Made by a program: the position numbers and the translations under genes
Origin: Haemaphysalis longicornis
Lineage: Eukaryota; Arthropoda; Arachnida; Ixodida; Ixodidae
Reading direction: 5' to 3'
Length of the DNA: 64,000 bases
NCBI GenBank assembly: GCA_013339765.2
Contig: CM023448.1
Location: 280,671,717 to 280,735,716, forward strand
Shown: piece after piece, positions 11,011 to 21,600 of the stretch
Layout of the letters: every line of letters starts with the position of its first letter
How positions within the stretch are numbered: position 1 is the first letter of the stretch
Notes under the pieces: model-generated
What the model saw: only the letters and a program-made list of their open reading frames with translations
Told to the model about the DNA's origin: nothing
Database searches by the model: none

Positions 11011-12125
11011 TATCTAACTATACGGGTGTTCTAGGTTACACCTAGGTAAGCCATTTCTCTGTTTCCGCAGCGCAAGGGGAGGGGGCGGCGGGTTGATTCA
11101 AAGAGTTTCTATCGCTTTTTAGTACATGCGAAGCTTCAACCTCCTCACGCCTGGTCTCGTTCTAGTCAGCTAACAAAATATCTGCATCATCAAAGCATGA
11201 CCACACCCACATTCGCAGCAATGCTTAGTCAAGTAGGAGAGTGCGTGGCTTCCCGTTTCGCCCCTGTGCTGACAGAGCATACGCACCGCCCGTCTTGTGT
11301 AGCCGTCTTGTCCCCCTCACTCCTAACAGCCTTCTTTGCAAGGCTCTTTCGTTTAACTGACGTTTTCTTTCGAGGTGTTTAGTAAGAGCTTAAGCATTGT
11401 GCCTTGTAAGTAAGCAATGGAAGTACACGTCGCTTGTATGCTAGCATTTTGTTTGTGAAAGGGGCAACCTATTGTTCATTACGTGAGAATGCTTTTTCGA
11501 GGTTTCCAATCCGATACTGATTCTACGCTTTTTTTTATCGTACTTGGAATCAGCACTGACAACTATTAAGTGTATTCGTTCACTCGATCGTTCCATAAAT
11601 TCATTCCCCAGGCTGATGGGCTGGCTGACTGCTTGAAAGCTGAAGTTTACTTTCAATTTATTCATATTTATCTTTAAACAGTTGAAACTGAGCTTTCTCA
11701 GTACAGGTCCTGGGTGATCATTTAAAGTTCCTCTCCAAGCACGCAGTACGAGACGACGTCATCCTAAAATCTTAAGTGGCTTGAATATTCCCCACTTCAC
11801 AGTATTCCCAACATCTCCCCGATTAAGCTTCCTAAACACACCCTCAAGAGAGGATGAAAGTCATTTCAGAGAGATCGTGTGCCCTTGTCTGGCGCTTTCC
11901 TCAATTTACCTCTCACCCCAATTTCGATGCATTAACGTCTCCGAACATTCTTTGTTTACGCTCACCAAAATTCCCATGTAAGCCTCCTCAGCTCTCCGGT
12001 ATATTATTGCTTCCACGGCTGTGGCGGTTTCCATAACATGCAACTATCTTTTCCTAATTTATAAAGGCAACCGTACACAACATTCTGCGAATTAATTCTT
12101 TACGTGGTTGATGGTATGAATGTGG
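11011..12125. other. Unannotated spacer
   Basis: Only short open frames (60-74 codons) without recognisable domains. No tRNA-like or inverted-repeat signal seen. Confidence 0.4.
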
Positions 12126-12796
12126 TACAGGTGCCGTCAGAAGTAATTGGAACACGGGAGCTGTGGCCGAACCGTGTTGGAGCGCCGTGTAGCTCCACCG
12201 GCGGTAAACGAAAGGAGGAAAACACTCATACGCGCCTGCCGATGGCGATAACCACGCGATAACCCATCTATATCTCTCAAACCACTTCTTTTAAGCTGGC
12301 TTCGAGCATTTCTCGCAGCGTACGGGCACGGCCGCTGGATGAAGGGCGCACTGCGGTCTCATCCAGCGGCCGTGGTACGGGTATCGGGGATGACGCTAAT
12401 TACATACACACCTAAATATATTTGAAAGAAAAACTGACACTGCAGATTCCTGTGACAGCGCGCCGGTTCTCCGGCAGCTCGCGTGCGCTGGAAGTGTGCC
12501 AGAGCATCGCCTCCTGTATTTTTTTCAATAAAAAACGCATCAGCGCCGAGCGGCCAGTCCAGCCCTTGCCTTCTACTCCGGCCACTCTCCCCCCAACTGC
12601 TTGCCTTCTCAGTGCTTTAGTCCCGTGACCGGTTAATCTTGGGACGACGGTTGGTGGAAAGTGGCAACGTAGGCAAAAACGTGCTCGGCCGCGGCGTCGA
12701 ATTTCCTATTGCTGGCCAGAGCGCCGCTACTTCAACGATGGCCTCCGCGATCGGCTGCCGGCGACCGCGCCGCCGGCAGGAGGCCATGCTTCAACC

Positions 12797-13731
12797 ATAG
12801 AGTTTCTTACAATATACACTAGAGAGGAATCTGGCGCTAGCGTCTATGCGGCTCACATCAAGGCCGTGTGTGTCGTCATGGGCCGCCATTACATCATGCA
12901 CTCACCTTAGTTTCATCATTGGCTTGGATTGAAGCGTTTTCGTGGTCGCAAATTTAAACAAAGTGCCACAAAACCGCGAAGAATATTGTGTAATTATCTA
13001 AGCGTAAAATGGAACAGGCTGTTTTAAGACTAAGTAAAAAGGAAGTAAAGCGTATTTTTGCCGGAAAGGTTGTGCCTGCTATTATGCAGGCCAAGGTGGT
13101 AGCTACGAACAATGTTAATATTAAGGGGGGAGGGGGGGGGACTCATTAGAGATTCTTATTTTATTAATTTTAGCCATTTCTTCAAATAATAAGTTGTTTG
13201 AAGAGTTTGGAAAGTTTTCTGAGTGTGCCTATGAAAACGTCGCCTTCGTGGTGAACCGGTGCACGTACCGTCAGCTACAGTTTAACAAGAAAAACGAAAA
13301 CTTGGCGTTAAACAGTCGTGGACGATGACAATATAGGACGGATACAGGCGCCCGTATCTGTCGTATCTTGCCTTCGTCGAAGTACGTTTTTTTTTTTTTT
13401 TTTTGTCAGCTAGAGATTTCGCGGCGGCATATTACCCGCTCAGCCATCCGTCCTTCGACCTTCGACTGCGGCATGGCCAACGTCAGGTACGATCACGCAC
13501 TGCGTGCTGTTTCACCGAACACGGCTACCGCAGAACAGGGAGGATTTCGGCGTTTCGGCTACCTCGTAGCTCGTAGACGTGTTAATGAATAGTGAATGAA
13601 GCAAATCCCAAAAACCGCTTAAGAATCCAATTGTCATACCAAGCTCCAGCCAAGAGTGGGGGCCTTCCCATAAACACGCACGACGACATGGATTACGAGG
13701 CACAGTTTCCTCTCTAGTACACTCACTAAGA
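12797..13731. mobile_element. Nested inverted-repeat element (935 bp)
   Basis: Ends are CATAGAGTTTCTTA on the left and its reverse complement on the right, continuing with ACTAGAGAGGAA at both ends (about 33 bp with a variable middle). It lies wholly inside the 12128-14157 element, so it is a later insertion or a captured interior. The same CATAGAGTTTC motif also forms a small hairpin at 9809-9847. A protein-like frame occurs at 13009-13149. The transposon family is unknown. Confidence 0.6.
13009..13149 (+). CDS. Small unrecognised open frame in nested element
   Basis: A 46-codon frame from an ATG preceded by CGTAAA reads protein-like (for example KKEVKRIFAGKVVPAIMQAK) before running into a G-tract and stopping. 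Downstream, a second open stretch in another frame (about 13175-13327) contains FGKFSECAYENVAF and ends in a stop. A TTTTAG acceptor-like site lies at 13168-13173 but I could not find a matching GT donor in phase. I do not recognise either piece. They may be remnants of a gene carried by the element or chance frames. Confidence 0.25.
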   Translation: MEQAVLRLSKKEVKRIFAGKVVPAIMQAKVVATNNVNIKGGGGGTH

Positions 13732-14249
13732 AACTCTATGACTTCAGCGGTCTCGAGCATCGGTTGCCTTGGCAACCAGGCACAAGCCGCTCTCGAATTT
13801 AGTTACGCTCTGGGACACGACCGGGGATCCCGGTTAATCTCGGGGCCCCAGCTTACGACATGTGGCGAACCAGGCGTCCCACTCACTCCCATTGTGAAGC
13901 GGGCGACGCGTTTGGCATTGAAAGAGTACAAGAGGCAATGGCCAGAGACTCTGCCAGGTGCGTCACAGCTATCAGCGCCACCACCGAGACCAATATGCTG
14001 CGAACAATGTTCGAATCCAGCTTAAAAGAAGTGGCTGTCGCCGTTGGCAGGCGCGCATGCGTATTCTCGTCCTTTTGTTTACCGCCGGTGCAGCTTAGAC
14101 GGCGCTCCTATGCGGTTCGGCCACAGCTCCCGTTCCAATTACTTCTGACGGCACCTGTACATTGTCGAATAACCTTTCTTAAAGGCACCATGCGTAAATA
14201 GAAAATGCAAGTTTGTTACATTAAAAAGGCTGCTTGGTCCAACAGTGAT

Positions 14250-14375
14250 ACAAATTGCATAACAAACTTCAAACAAATAATCGAGATATTAAAGAAAAGA
14301 TAAGACGCACTGGCGACTCTCCAGCCCCTTTCCGGCGATATTTCCATGGCACCACAGAATCTTGTTTGTGCCATT
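14250..14375 (+). repeat. Dispersed repeat, copy 1
   Basis: AACTTCAAACAAATAAT, then a segment around CTCTCCAGC, then CACAGAAT.TTGTTTGTGC match 23066-23185 on the same strand. No coding content; family unknown. Confidence 0.6.
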
Positions 14376-14561
14376 GTCGGAGGCCGACCTCCGCCAAAAA
14401 ACATGACTGGGCGACTGTAGTGGGGTCTCTACTTCCGTTTTATCATATCACTTGAATGCGAACGTGCAGTAAAAATACTGATAAAAATGTTTTTAGTGCT
14501 GCCCCGTAGTACATCACACCTACCCATACTACGGCGCAAAATCTGAGTTTATCAACATTTC

Positions 14562-14690
14562 TTTCGTTTTTTAACACGAAATCGTTTTATTTCCCGGACA
14601 CACGAAGATTTCGCTGACGTCATATTCGTCACGGAAGGGACACCAGTACAACGAAGCAAGCGGCCTGTAAAGGGTGCACCCGTGCACATT
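14562..14690 (+). repeat. Hairpin-ended repeat, truncated copy
   Basis: Begins AACACGAAATCGTTTTAT after a T-run and carries GATTTCGCTGACGTCATAT and CACGGAAGGGACACCAG, matching the 5' part of the 9480-10216 repeat. The rest is missing. Confidence 0.65.
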
Positions 14691-14758
14691 GGGTCTTCTT
14701 GCGGGGAAGCAACCTTTAGTGCGAAAGAGTACGTTATACTTAGGGTTGTGGTTTATAT

Positions 14759-14983
14759 TTTAACACGAAAGTGTTTTATGCCGCCATACCCCAAGATTTC
14801 ACTGACGTCATATCCGTAACGGAAATGACGCCAGTACACCTTTGCCGAAGCGACCCACCCGCAGGACGTCGTTCACCTAGCACACCCACAAGGCAGCCGC
14901 CGACCCCGCCAATCATGCTCAGCTGCACATTTCGCTGCACATTTCACTTTCGTGTTTTACCGATTCCTATGACAGAAGAATCA
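14759..14983 (+). repeat. Hairpin-ended repeat, internally deleted copy
   Basis: Starts AACACGAAAGTGTTTTATG and ends with CACTTTCGTGTTTTACCG followed by AGAATCAACCA, so both ends of the family are present within about 225 bp; roughly 500 bp of interior seen in the full copies is absent. Contains TGACGTCA. A T-run follows at once. Confidence 0.75.
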
Positions 14984-15297
14984 ACCAGTTTTTTTTTTTT
15001 TTCGGTTAAAAAGCGTATTTCGTGGCTGGAATGAAGTTGAGTGAGCTACCGAAAGCTAGTTCTTTGCAATAGAATAGATAGAATTATTGCGTCTCTCATG
15101 CAGTCTATTATTTCATCGACGAACAACTTGCGAACCACGGAGAATATAGCTGAGGCTGCCCGTAAATGTTAAGCTCCTTGGCATCTCCGTTCTTGTGGAA
15201 AAGAATTTTGTTTGCGTTTTCGCAAGCAAGTGGTACCCGCTGTTTCCATCGACTCTTGTGCAACAATTAAAGCGCTGAATATTCATGTTTAACTTAC

Positions 15298-15447
15298 ACC
15301 AGCTGCGTTCAGAAGGTCGACGTTGATCTTTCCGTAGGCTGCATGCTGCTGCTCAGTCAGCTCGCCCGTCCAGCGGGCGATGAGGACCAGGTGTGCAATG
15401 GAGACGACAATGAACAGTAGGGACCCGATGACGTGGAACGTGAGGAA
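15298..15447 (-). CDS. MARVEL-type membrane protein, exon with third helix
   Basis: A 50-codon exon with an acceptor (GATTCGCAG before TTCCTC) and a consensus donor (GTAAGT after GGT). It encodes a hydrophobic helix FHVIGSLLFIVVSIAHLVL followed by the polar segment ARWTGELTEQQHAAYGK and NVDLLNAAG. It is phase 0 at both ends and joins in frame to the exon at 24436-24600, giving TM3 of a four-helix protein. The rest of the protein (TM4 and C-terminus) should lie below position 15298 on the minus strand, but I found no suitable exon down to position 1. Function is inferred only from topology: MARVEL proteins sit in apposed or cholesterol-rich membranes and aid vesicle traffic or cell contact. 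Confidence 0.75.
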
Positions 15448-16529
15448 CTGCGAATCACATGCGCAAGGATGAGTAACACAAAAAAAAGCCTCAAGGCCAA
15501 CCTTCATGCAGGTAGAAAATTATAACCCCTTCCCTACGGAAACGGGGGTGCACGCGAAGCTTGACCTCAGTGAAAGCGAAAATGACCAAAATCGTAACGC
15601 AATGACCGTAGAACGAAAACGAAAACACTTGTGCCAAAATCAAAACACCATGGCCGAAATTAAAACGCAAAGCCATTGCTCGATCAAAACGAAACCCTTT
15701 CATTTATCTGAGCTTTACCCGAACGCAAATGTGTGGTATACGTTATTGTCAAACTTCTGTGATTATCTGGAACGTTTGCATTGTTAAATGGCTGCCTCGC
15801 TGCCTGCTCTTCTGCGGAGCAAACCAAGCGTGGCCCACCCATGCCGCGCTAGAAAATGGACTGCCCGACCAAAGCGAGCGACCGCACCTGCGATGTGGGG
15901 TGATTCGAGCGACGACGCTGACTGGATCCCTTTGTGAAGTGATGTAGTGCGACCCTGCGCGCGCGGCCGCGACAGCTGCGAAGGGCGAGCGAGAGCTGCG
16001 CCCGAGAAGGGAGTCCCCGGGAGGGTTTCAGTCTATACCTCAATTTATAGGCTCTAACGGGGGCACAGTCAACACTTCATCCCTGCTTAATTTCACCGAG
16101 TGGGTACACGGCAAACACTTCAGGGGAATCATCATCATCATCATCATCATCATCGTCGTCGTCGTCGTCGTACCGCATACCGACGGCGCAAGTCAGGTAT
16201 TTTAAGCTTCGCTTCAAAATTGGTCGCGCATGTGCTTGCTTCGAAGCTTATGTCATCGAAAGACGAGTCTTCAGCCGCCCCTGCCTCGTAACTCCCCTCC
16301 CGTGTCCCCACCCATCAAGCTGTTCCCCCCTTTCCCTCTTACCTAAATGGAGCAATCGTAGTTTGTTCGATTCGGTTCAATATTCCCGGCTTCGCATAGC
16401 TCGCGCGAAGGCAGGAGCAATGCGAACGCGAGCAAACTCTGTTCTTATTTTCTTTCGTTGTTCTCCTTTTATTTCCGTTGTTCCCCAAAACAGTTCGCGG
16501 AGAAACTTTTTAGTATTTATTTCACGGCA
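15448..16529. other. Intron sequence with simple repeats
   Basis: Part of the MARVEL gene's second intron. It contains a degenerate run of AACGAAAAC-type repeats near 15590-15690 and an ATC array running into a GTC array at 16128-16171. No coding signal. Confidence 0.5.
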
Positions 16530-18400
16530 ACAAATCGGACGTGGTGGCAACTAAGTCGAGGGTAAAGAGATGGACGAAAAGGCGGTTCCGGAGAAAATGT
16601 GCTTGGCGGCTGCACTTCACTTGCACGCAGCTGTGCACAGAGAGCAGCTTAGAACCAGCGCCTAGCGTTGGGGACGTTGTGGTACACGTAGGCAGCCGCA
16701 GCGCTGCACGTGATGCGGAGGTCCGTGTCGCTATGCCGTTGGGGGGCCTCGATGTCATAACGCTCCACCAGAACACCGTCGCGACGCCTTCAAAACACCC
16801 TGCCACGTAGATGCTCCCTTTGAGGAGCACGGCCAGGAAGGTGCGCCTCGGGAAGGCCATACTAGGGAGCTAGACCACTGGCCCTTGCGTACGTCCAGTC
16901 TCTCGGCAGTGCCGAGCCGAGTTTCGCCGTCAAAGCCGCCCATGACGTAGGCATCGCCACCGTTAACGACTGCTTTAAAACCACTACGGGGCTAGACATA
17001 CGCGTTACTCGGATCCACGCGTCGGCTGACGGGTCGTAGTATTCCACGGTATCCAGTACATCGAGACCCCTGAACCCGCCCATGATGTAGATGCGGCCGG
17101 AAGCTGATACGGCACTGGCATCACTGCGGAAATCATGCGTGGGCGCCACGAATGGTTGCGCGCGGCGTCATACCTTTCATAGGGCGACGTGCGGCCTTCA
17201 CCGTCGAATCCGCCCATGGCGTATATGTGCCCTCGGGGCAACGCTACGCTGACGTAGCAGCGAGCCGTGTGCATGCTGGACTTCGCGATCCACTTGTGCT
17301 CCTGGACGTCGAGGCAAAAGACCGAGTGATGGCAACGCGTGCCTCAAATAGATGAGTAGCCGATGAAATAGATGAGTCCGTCCAGCATAGTCACACCGTG
17401 GTACGCCCTCGGCGGCGTGTGTTGGTTGGGGTGAAACACCCAGCGATGCGAACGGCAGTTGTAAGTGAACAGGCTGTTGGATGCGCCGCGAGTCCAGCCG
17501 CCGAACATGAAAATGACGTCTTTAGGAACACGGGGTTGGAGCCAGCGCCGATCGACGAGGTACGGCCAAAATCCCCAGTCTCCGTTGTCTAATGCCTCAT
17601 TGTCCAGCGTCTGTTTTATGAAGTTCAGGACTTCGAGGGCCTTCTTGTCAGCGCGTACCAGCGGCTCGGCCTCCACTTTCTGCATGTCCGCGTTGCTGCC
17701 GAACAAGAACCTGACAAGGGGCAAAAGTCGAGACAAGAACCCTCGTCTGGCCTCGGCGTCCCCGGCGGCACTTGAGAATCGCGCCGAAGGAGCCCTCGAC
17801 TTCGCTAGTTACATGGAGTTCGTCGTCGTGGAGCACAGTCCACAGCTCCTCGAACGCCAGCGAGTGGAACTGTGGGCTTGTGGTCCACACCATTTTGAAG
17901 TTTCGCACTATAAAACGGAATGCCTCATTGCTCAGCTGCTAGTAGCCTTTGCGCACGGCCAGCTAGTAGGTACCTACGCAGTTGCCCACTTCCAGGCTCT
18001 CTCCTAGCAGCTTGAAGCAGTGGTTTCGCACCGCTGAGATGTCGACCGCGTCTGCGAGCTCCAGAACCTCGACAACGTTGTGTAGTAACGTGCTCGTGGA
18101 GCGGGACGTGGTATGTGAGGTCGACGACGAGGTTCAGCATTTCTGCACTCGGGTCACTCACTAAAACCTCGCTGTTGGGAGGCCACTTGACTTCATTTAA
18201 CAGCTGACCCTGCTCGTCGCCTACAGTGGCGTCCGGTGCGTCGCATACACGGGTGAAGAGTGCGCAGAGCAGCCCCGGCGAGAACGAAGCGGTGGGCCAA
18301 AATAGTACCGCCATCTGGGGTCCTGAACTTGACGTCGCAGTACTGGCCGGCTTGCCTAAGGGCCCTCAGCTTGGGCTTGGAGCGAGCCACGGTCCCTGGT
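16530..18400 (-). pseudogene. BTB-BACK-kelch (KLHL10-like) pseudogene
   Basis: Minus-strand frames give, in order, a BTB start (LRQAGQYCDVKFRTPDGG then LAHRFVLA, near 18350-18270), a BACK-like piece (HSLAFEELWTVLHDDEL, near 17850), and about six kelch blades (FMFGGW, YFIG, YAMGGFDG, YIMGGFRG, YVMGGFDG, YVAGCFEG, 17510-16790). At least six changes of frame are needed, so it is dead. KLHL proteins bring substrates to cullin-3 ubiquitin ligase through BTB, with kelch blades binding the substrate. No introns interrupt it, which fits a processed copy or an intronless family member. It sits in the second intron of the MARVEL gene, same strand. The KLHL10 assignment is a family guess. Confidence 0.8.
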
Positions 18401-18689
18401 GAGTATGTGGACTGGCGGCCGCCGTCGCTGAAGAGCTACTGGACAGACGCGGTCGCGGCGGCGCTGTTGTTGCATGTGCCCTGTCCCTCGACGACATCCT
18501 CGGTGGCCTTCATAGTGCGTGGGCTCCAAGAAGGCACGTCCATGCTGGTGGGGAGCCGAGCAAGCAGCGCCGATCATTCCAATCGGCAGCTTTCGCAAGA
18601 CACCGCAGTGTGGCAACCAATGGCAACACCGACCCCAGCGCACACGATGCCCGGGACACGAGATGGCCGTCACTAGGCGCATAAAATGC

Positions 18690-21600
18690 TAGCTGCTCTT
18701 CTTCAGTTTATGGCTGTAGAAAGCTGAGCGTCCTCGGCACGCTTAGTGGCCTTAGCCAAAAAAAAAAAAAAAGAACTGGCAAAAACTCCGAGTGAGAAAA
18801 TGGCGAGCGCTTGTGAGCGTGTGCCTCGCGGCGACCGCCGAGACCCCGCTCGCGCGGTGGCTTTAGCAAAAAAAAAAAAAAGCTCCTGCGCTGTTGTCAA
18901 GCGGTACCTCGCATGTAAAAAAAAACTCCAGCGCTAATGCTAAAGGTGAAAAGACAACCCGTTTGGTGACCACGGCAACCGCGTTCTCTAGAAGCCATTA
19001 TGGATAGGTTAAGTCTCCTGCCACGCGCGTGGCACGAGCCACGCCCCCCCCCCCCCCCCCCCCCGCAACGGCTGCTGCCACGCAGAAGTGACGTCAAGCT
19101 AAAGTAATCACGTGACTTCCTGTGACGTCACAAAACAAACTTCATATTTACGTCATTTGATCATGCCGCTTTTTTGTGTTAACGACGACGGCGGCCGGGT
19201 GTTCACGTCTTGTGTCCCGATGTTCTCCGCCCGTGTTTCGAATGGCAGGCCTGACACAGCGGCTGCCTCGCGGCGCTTTTTTCTTGTTGGGAGGTGTGCT
19301 TGTAATTATTTAGATTGGGTATTTTTTGTGAACTTGCTGTTGCACGTCTTGGTAAGCCTAACGCATTGTTTTCTGCACGCTGCTTCGCCCCGCTTTTTAC
19401 ATGCTCCTAGAACTGTAGTGTTGTCGTTTAATATTTTGTAAGCTTTACGTTGTCTTGCAGTTCGCGTGCTATCGGCTTTACGCGCCTGCATTCGTTGTCT
19501 ACTTGTGCCTCGCTTCTTCCATGCCAAGCCTTGTGTTCTAATTCTGGAGTGGTGGCTCAAGTATAAAACGTGGGGATCAGTATTTTCCATCGCGTCGCGC
19601 CGTGGCTAACGAGGTAGCTGTCTTTGATGACATGCCAACGCGAGCGACGTAGTGTCAGCGTGTGCATGAATCGAGTGTCGTCAGGTAGCGCACGGCATCA
19701 TCGAACGCGATCCGACCTCGCATGTAGCTTCTGCAATTTTTCCCCCGGGGCAGTAGTACTATCGCCGAGAAATGTATCCTGACTATTCCGCAGAAACGAT
19801 CTGTGCACGCGGCGTTGCAGTATCCGTGCAGGGAGCGCAGCTTCACTTCCGTGGGTAACTGCCCGTCCAAAGATATCTACTCACGATACCACTGAAACCA
19901 TTCGCTGACTGGCTGGCTTCTTGTGCAAGGAGGCTCAAGCTCCAACTGTGCAAGCATGGGAGAAGTGCAGCCGATAAGATCGCCGTGTGAGCAAAGTTTG
20001 GAACTTCTGCTAATAGTCCTTTAAAAGTATGGTGTACATAAGGTTAACAAGTGACAGTTCAGTTATTGTTTATCTATGCTCAGATTTGTTGCTTAGAGTA
20101 CCATTGTGCTTTCAACTCAGAAATTCTTAATGAAATGATAGGCAAGGCTTAAAATTACTGCTTGGCTTTTATTTCCCTTTCCTTCGCTCCAGTACCGTTC
20201 GCCTCCTCTAACCTGGTTAGGCAACAAAACTTCCTCCTGCATCTGCTTTGAGTATGTATTTTTTATAGGCTCGTTCCTTCTTTACTCTTGTGTTAGGCTT
20301 GGTTGGAATTGAACATAACCAGCCACAATACTTTCATTCACTCTCAGCAGGAAGGGCTAATGATGATGAAAGCTTATATCGGAGGCTTTCAGTCTATGCA
20401 CAAATTCCAAGTGGCTGTGACATCTATATGCCCATCCCAAGCACTCTGCGGAGTTCAACTTGACACTAATGCTTGTATTCGCAACTGGTGAAGCATGCTT
20501 AAGCGTCTACTGTCCAAGCCTTTGGGGTAGTGAACAGGAAGAGATTCCAGTTGTGAGGGGAGGTTTCACATTCTATTGCTTTTTAACTCCGCACTGTGTA
20601 AACTGTTTTGGAAAATTGCTCAAGTGAATTTACTTAGTGGTAGGGGGCATTATAAAATGTCCCTCATTTCGTTCACAATGATGCAAGTCTCGTCAGAAGC
20701 CAGCTGCTAGAAAACACATTCACGGGTTGTGTGTTGTGTGCCCATTAGCTGTTTCTTTTTCTTCCACAAAAGGGGCACTTAAACAACCCTTTAAGCCAAC
20801 AGGCTTAAAAAATAGTTTATCAAGTAAAACTTCGGGGTAATGGTTGGTGTCGAGCGTGACACTGCCCACTCCCGAGAGTACTTCTTAATACCTTGTGCAA
20901 GAACTGGAGCCAAGGCCACGTGCGTGGATGTGAATACCTGTTGGTGTTTGTGAAAGTTGCAGTACAGCTGGAAGGTGTATGGATCATGGGTGGCTTTAAC
21001 AATAAAATGACTGCTGAACGTACTTTTACTCTGGTATCAATAAACAGCATGTGAGCATTGATAAGTGCTTCACTGTTGACATTTTTGTTACACAAAATCA
21101 GGCCATGTTAAGGCCCCCAGGCAAATATTCATTAAAAACACTGGACCAAAAAGCTGCCAACACATGGAAACCATGTTGATCACGGCACCTTTCCTAGTAC
21201 TTCAGTACCGTTTAATAGCGCTGTGTTTTCCCCCCAACTAGTAAACTATCCCAGCGTTGCACTAAGCCAGAAATCAAACACTTGCTTGTCAATGACAAGT
21301 GATCTGCCAAACTTCTATGTCTATGCAAAAAGTGAGTAGCTCTACTTTCTGTGCACTGTTTGTGGTGTGAAGCTCCATTTCTAAACAAAATGCCAGGGTT
21401 CTTCTGGAAGATGCACAACGTTAAAACCTCAACAAAAAGGAATAAGCAAGCGATACTTTCTTGCACTACACTAGAGTCCTGCGGGAAAGCCAAACCAGCA
21501 AGTGATCTTTTTTTACAAAGCGCTGCAGAGGAGCCAAGAAAAAGATTCCTTTTTGCGGACACCAAAGCTACGCTGGAAAGCCAAAATGTGTGGTGTCTGT

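Larger units (their letters stand above)
12128..14157. mobile_element. TA-flanked DNA element with about 130-bp inverted repeats
   Basis: Left end CAGGTGCCGTCAGAAGTAAT and the right end is its reverse complement (to 14157), with TA on both sides (12126-12127, 14158-14159). Inward the arms share GGGAGCTGTGGCCGAACCG and CACCGGCGGTAAAC, about 130 bp in total with small differences. The CAG-plus-TA end structure suits Tc1/mariner-type elements. No transposase frame is visible. A second inverted-repeat element (12797-13731) occupies nearly half of the interior. Confidence 0.8.
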
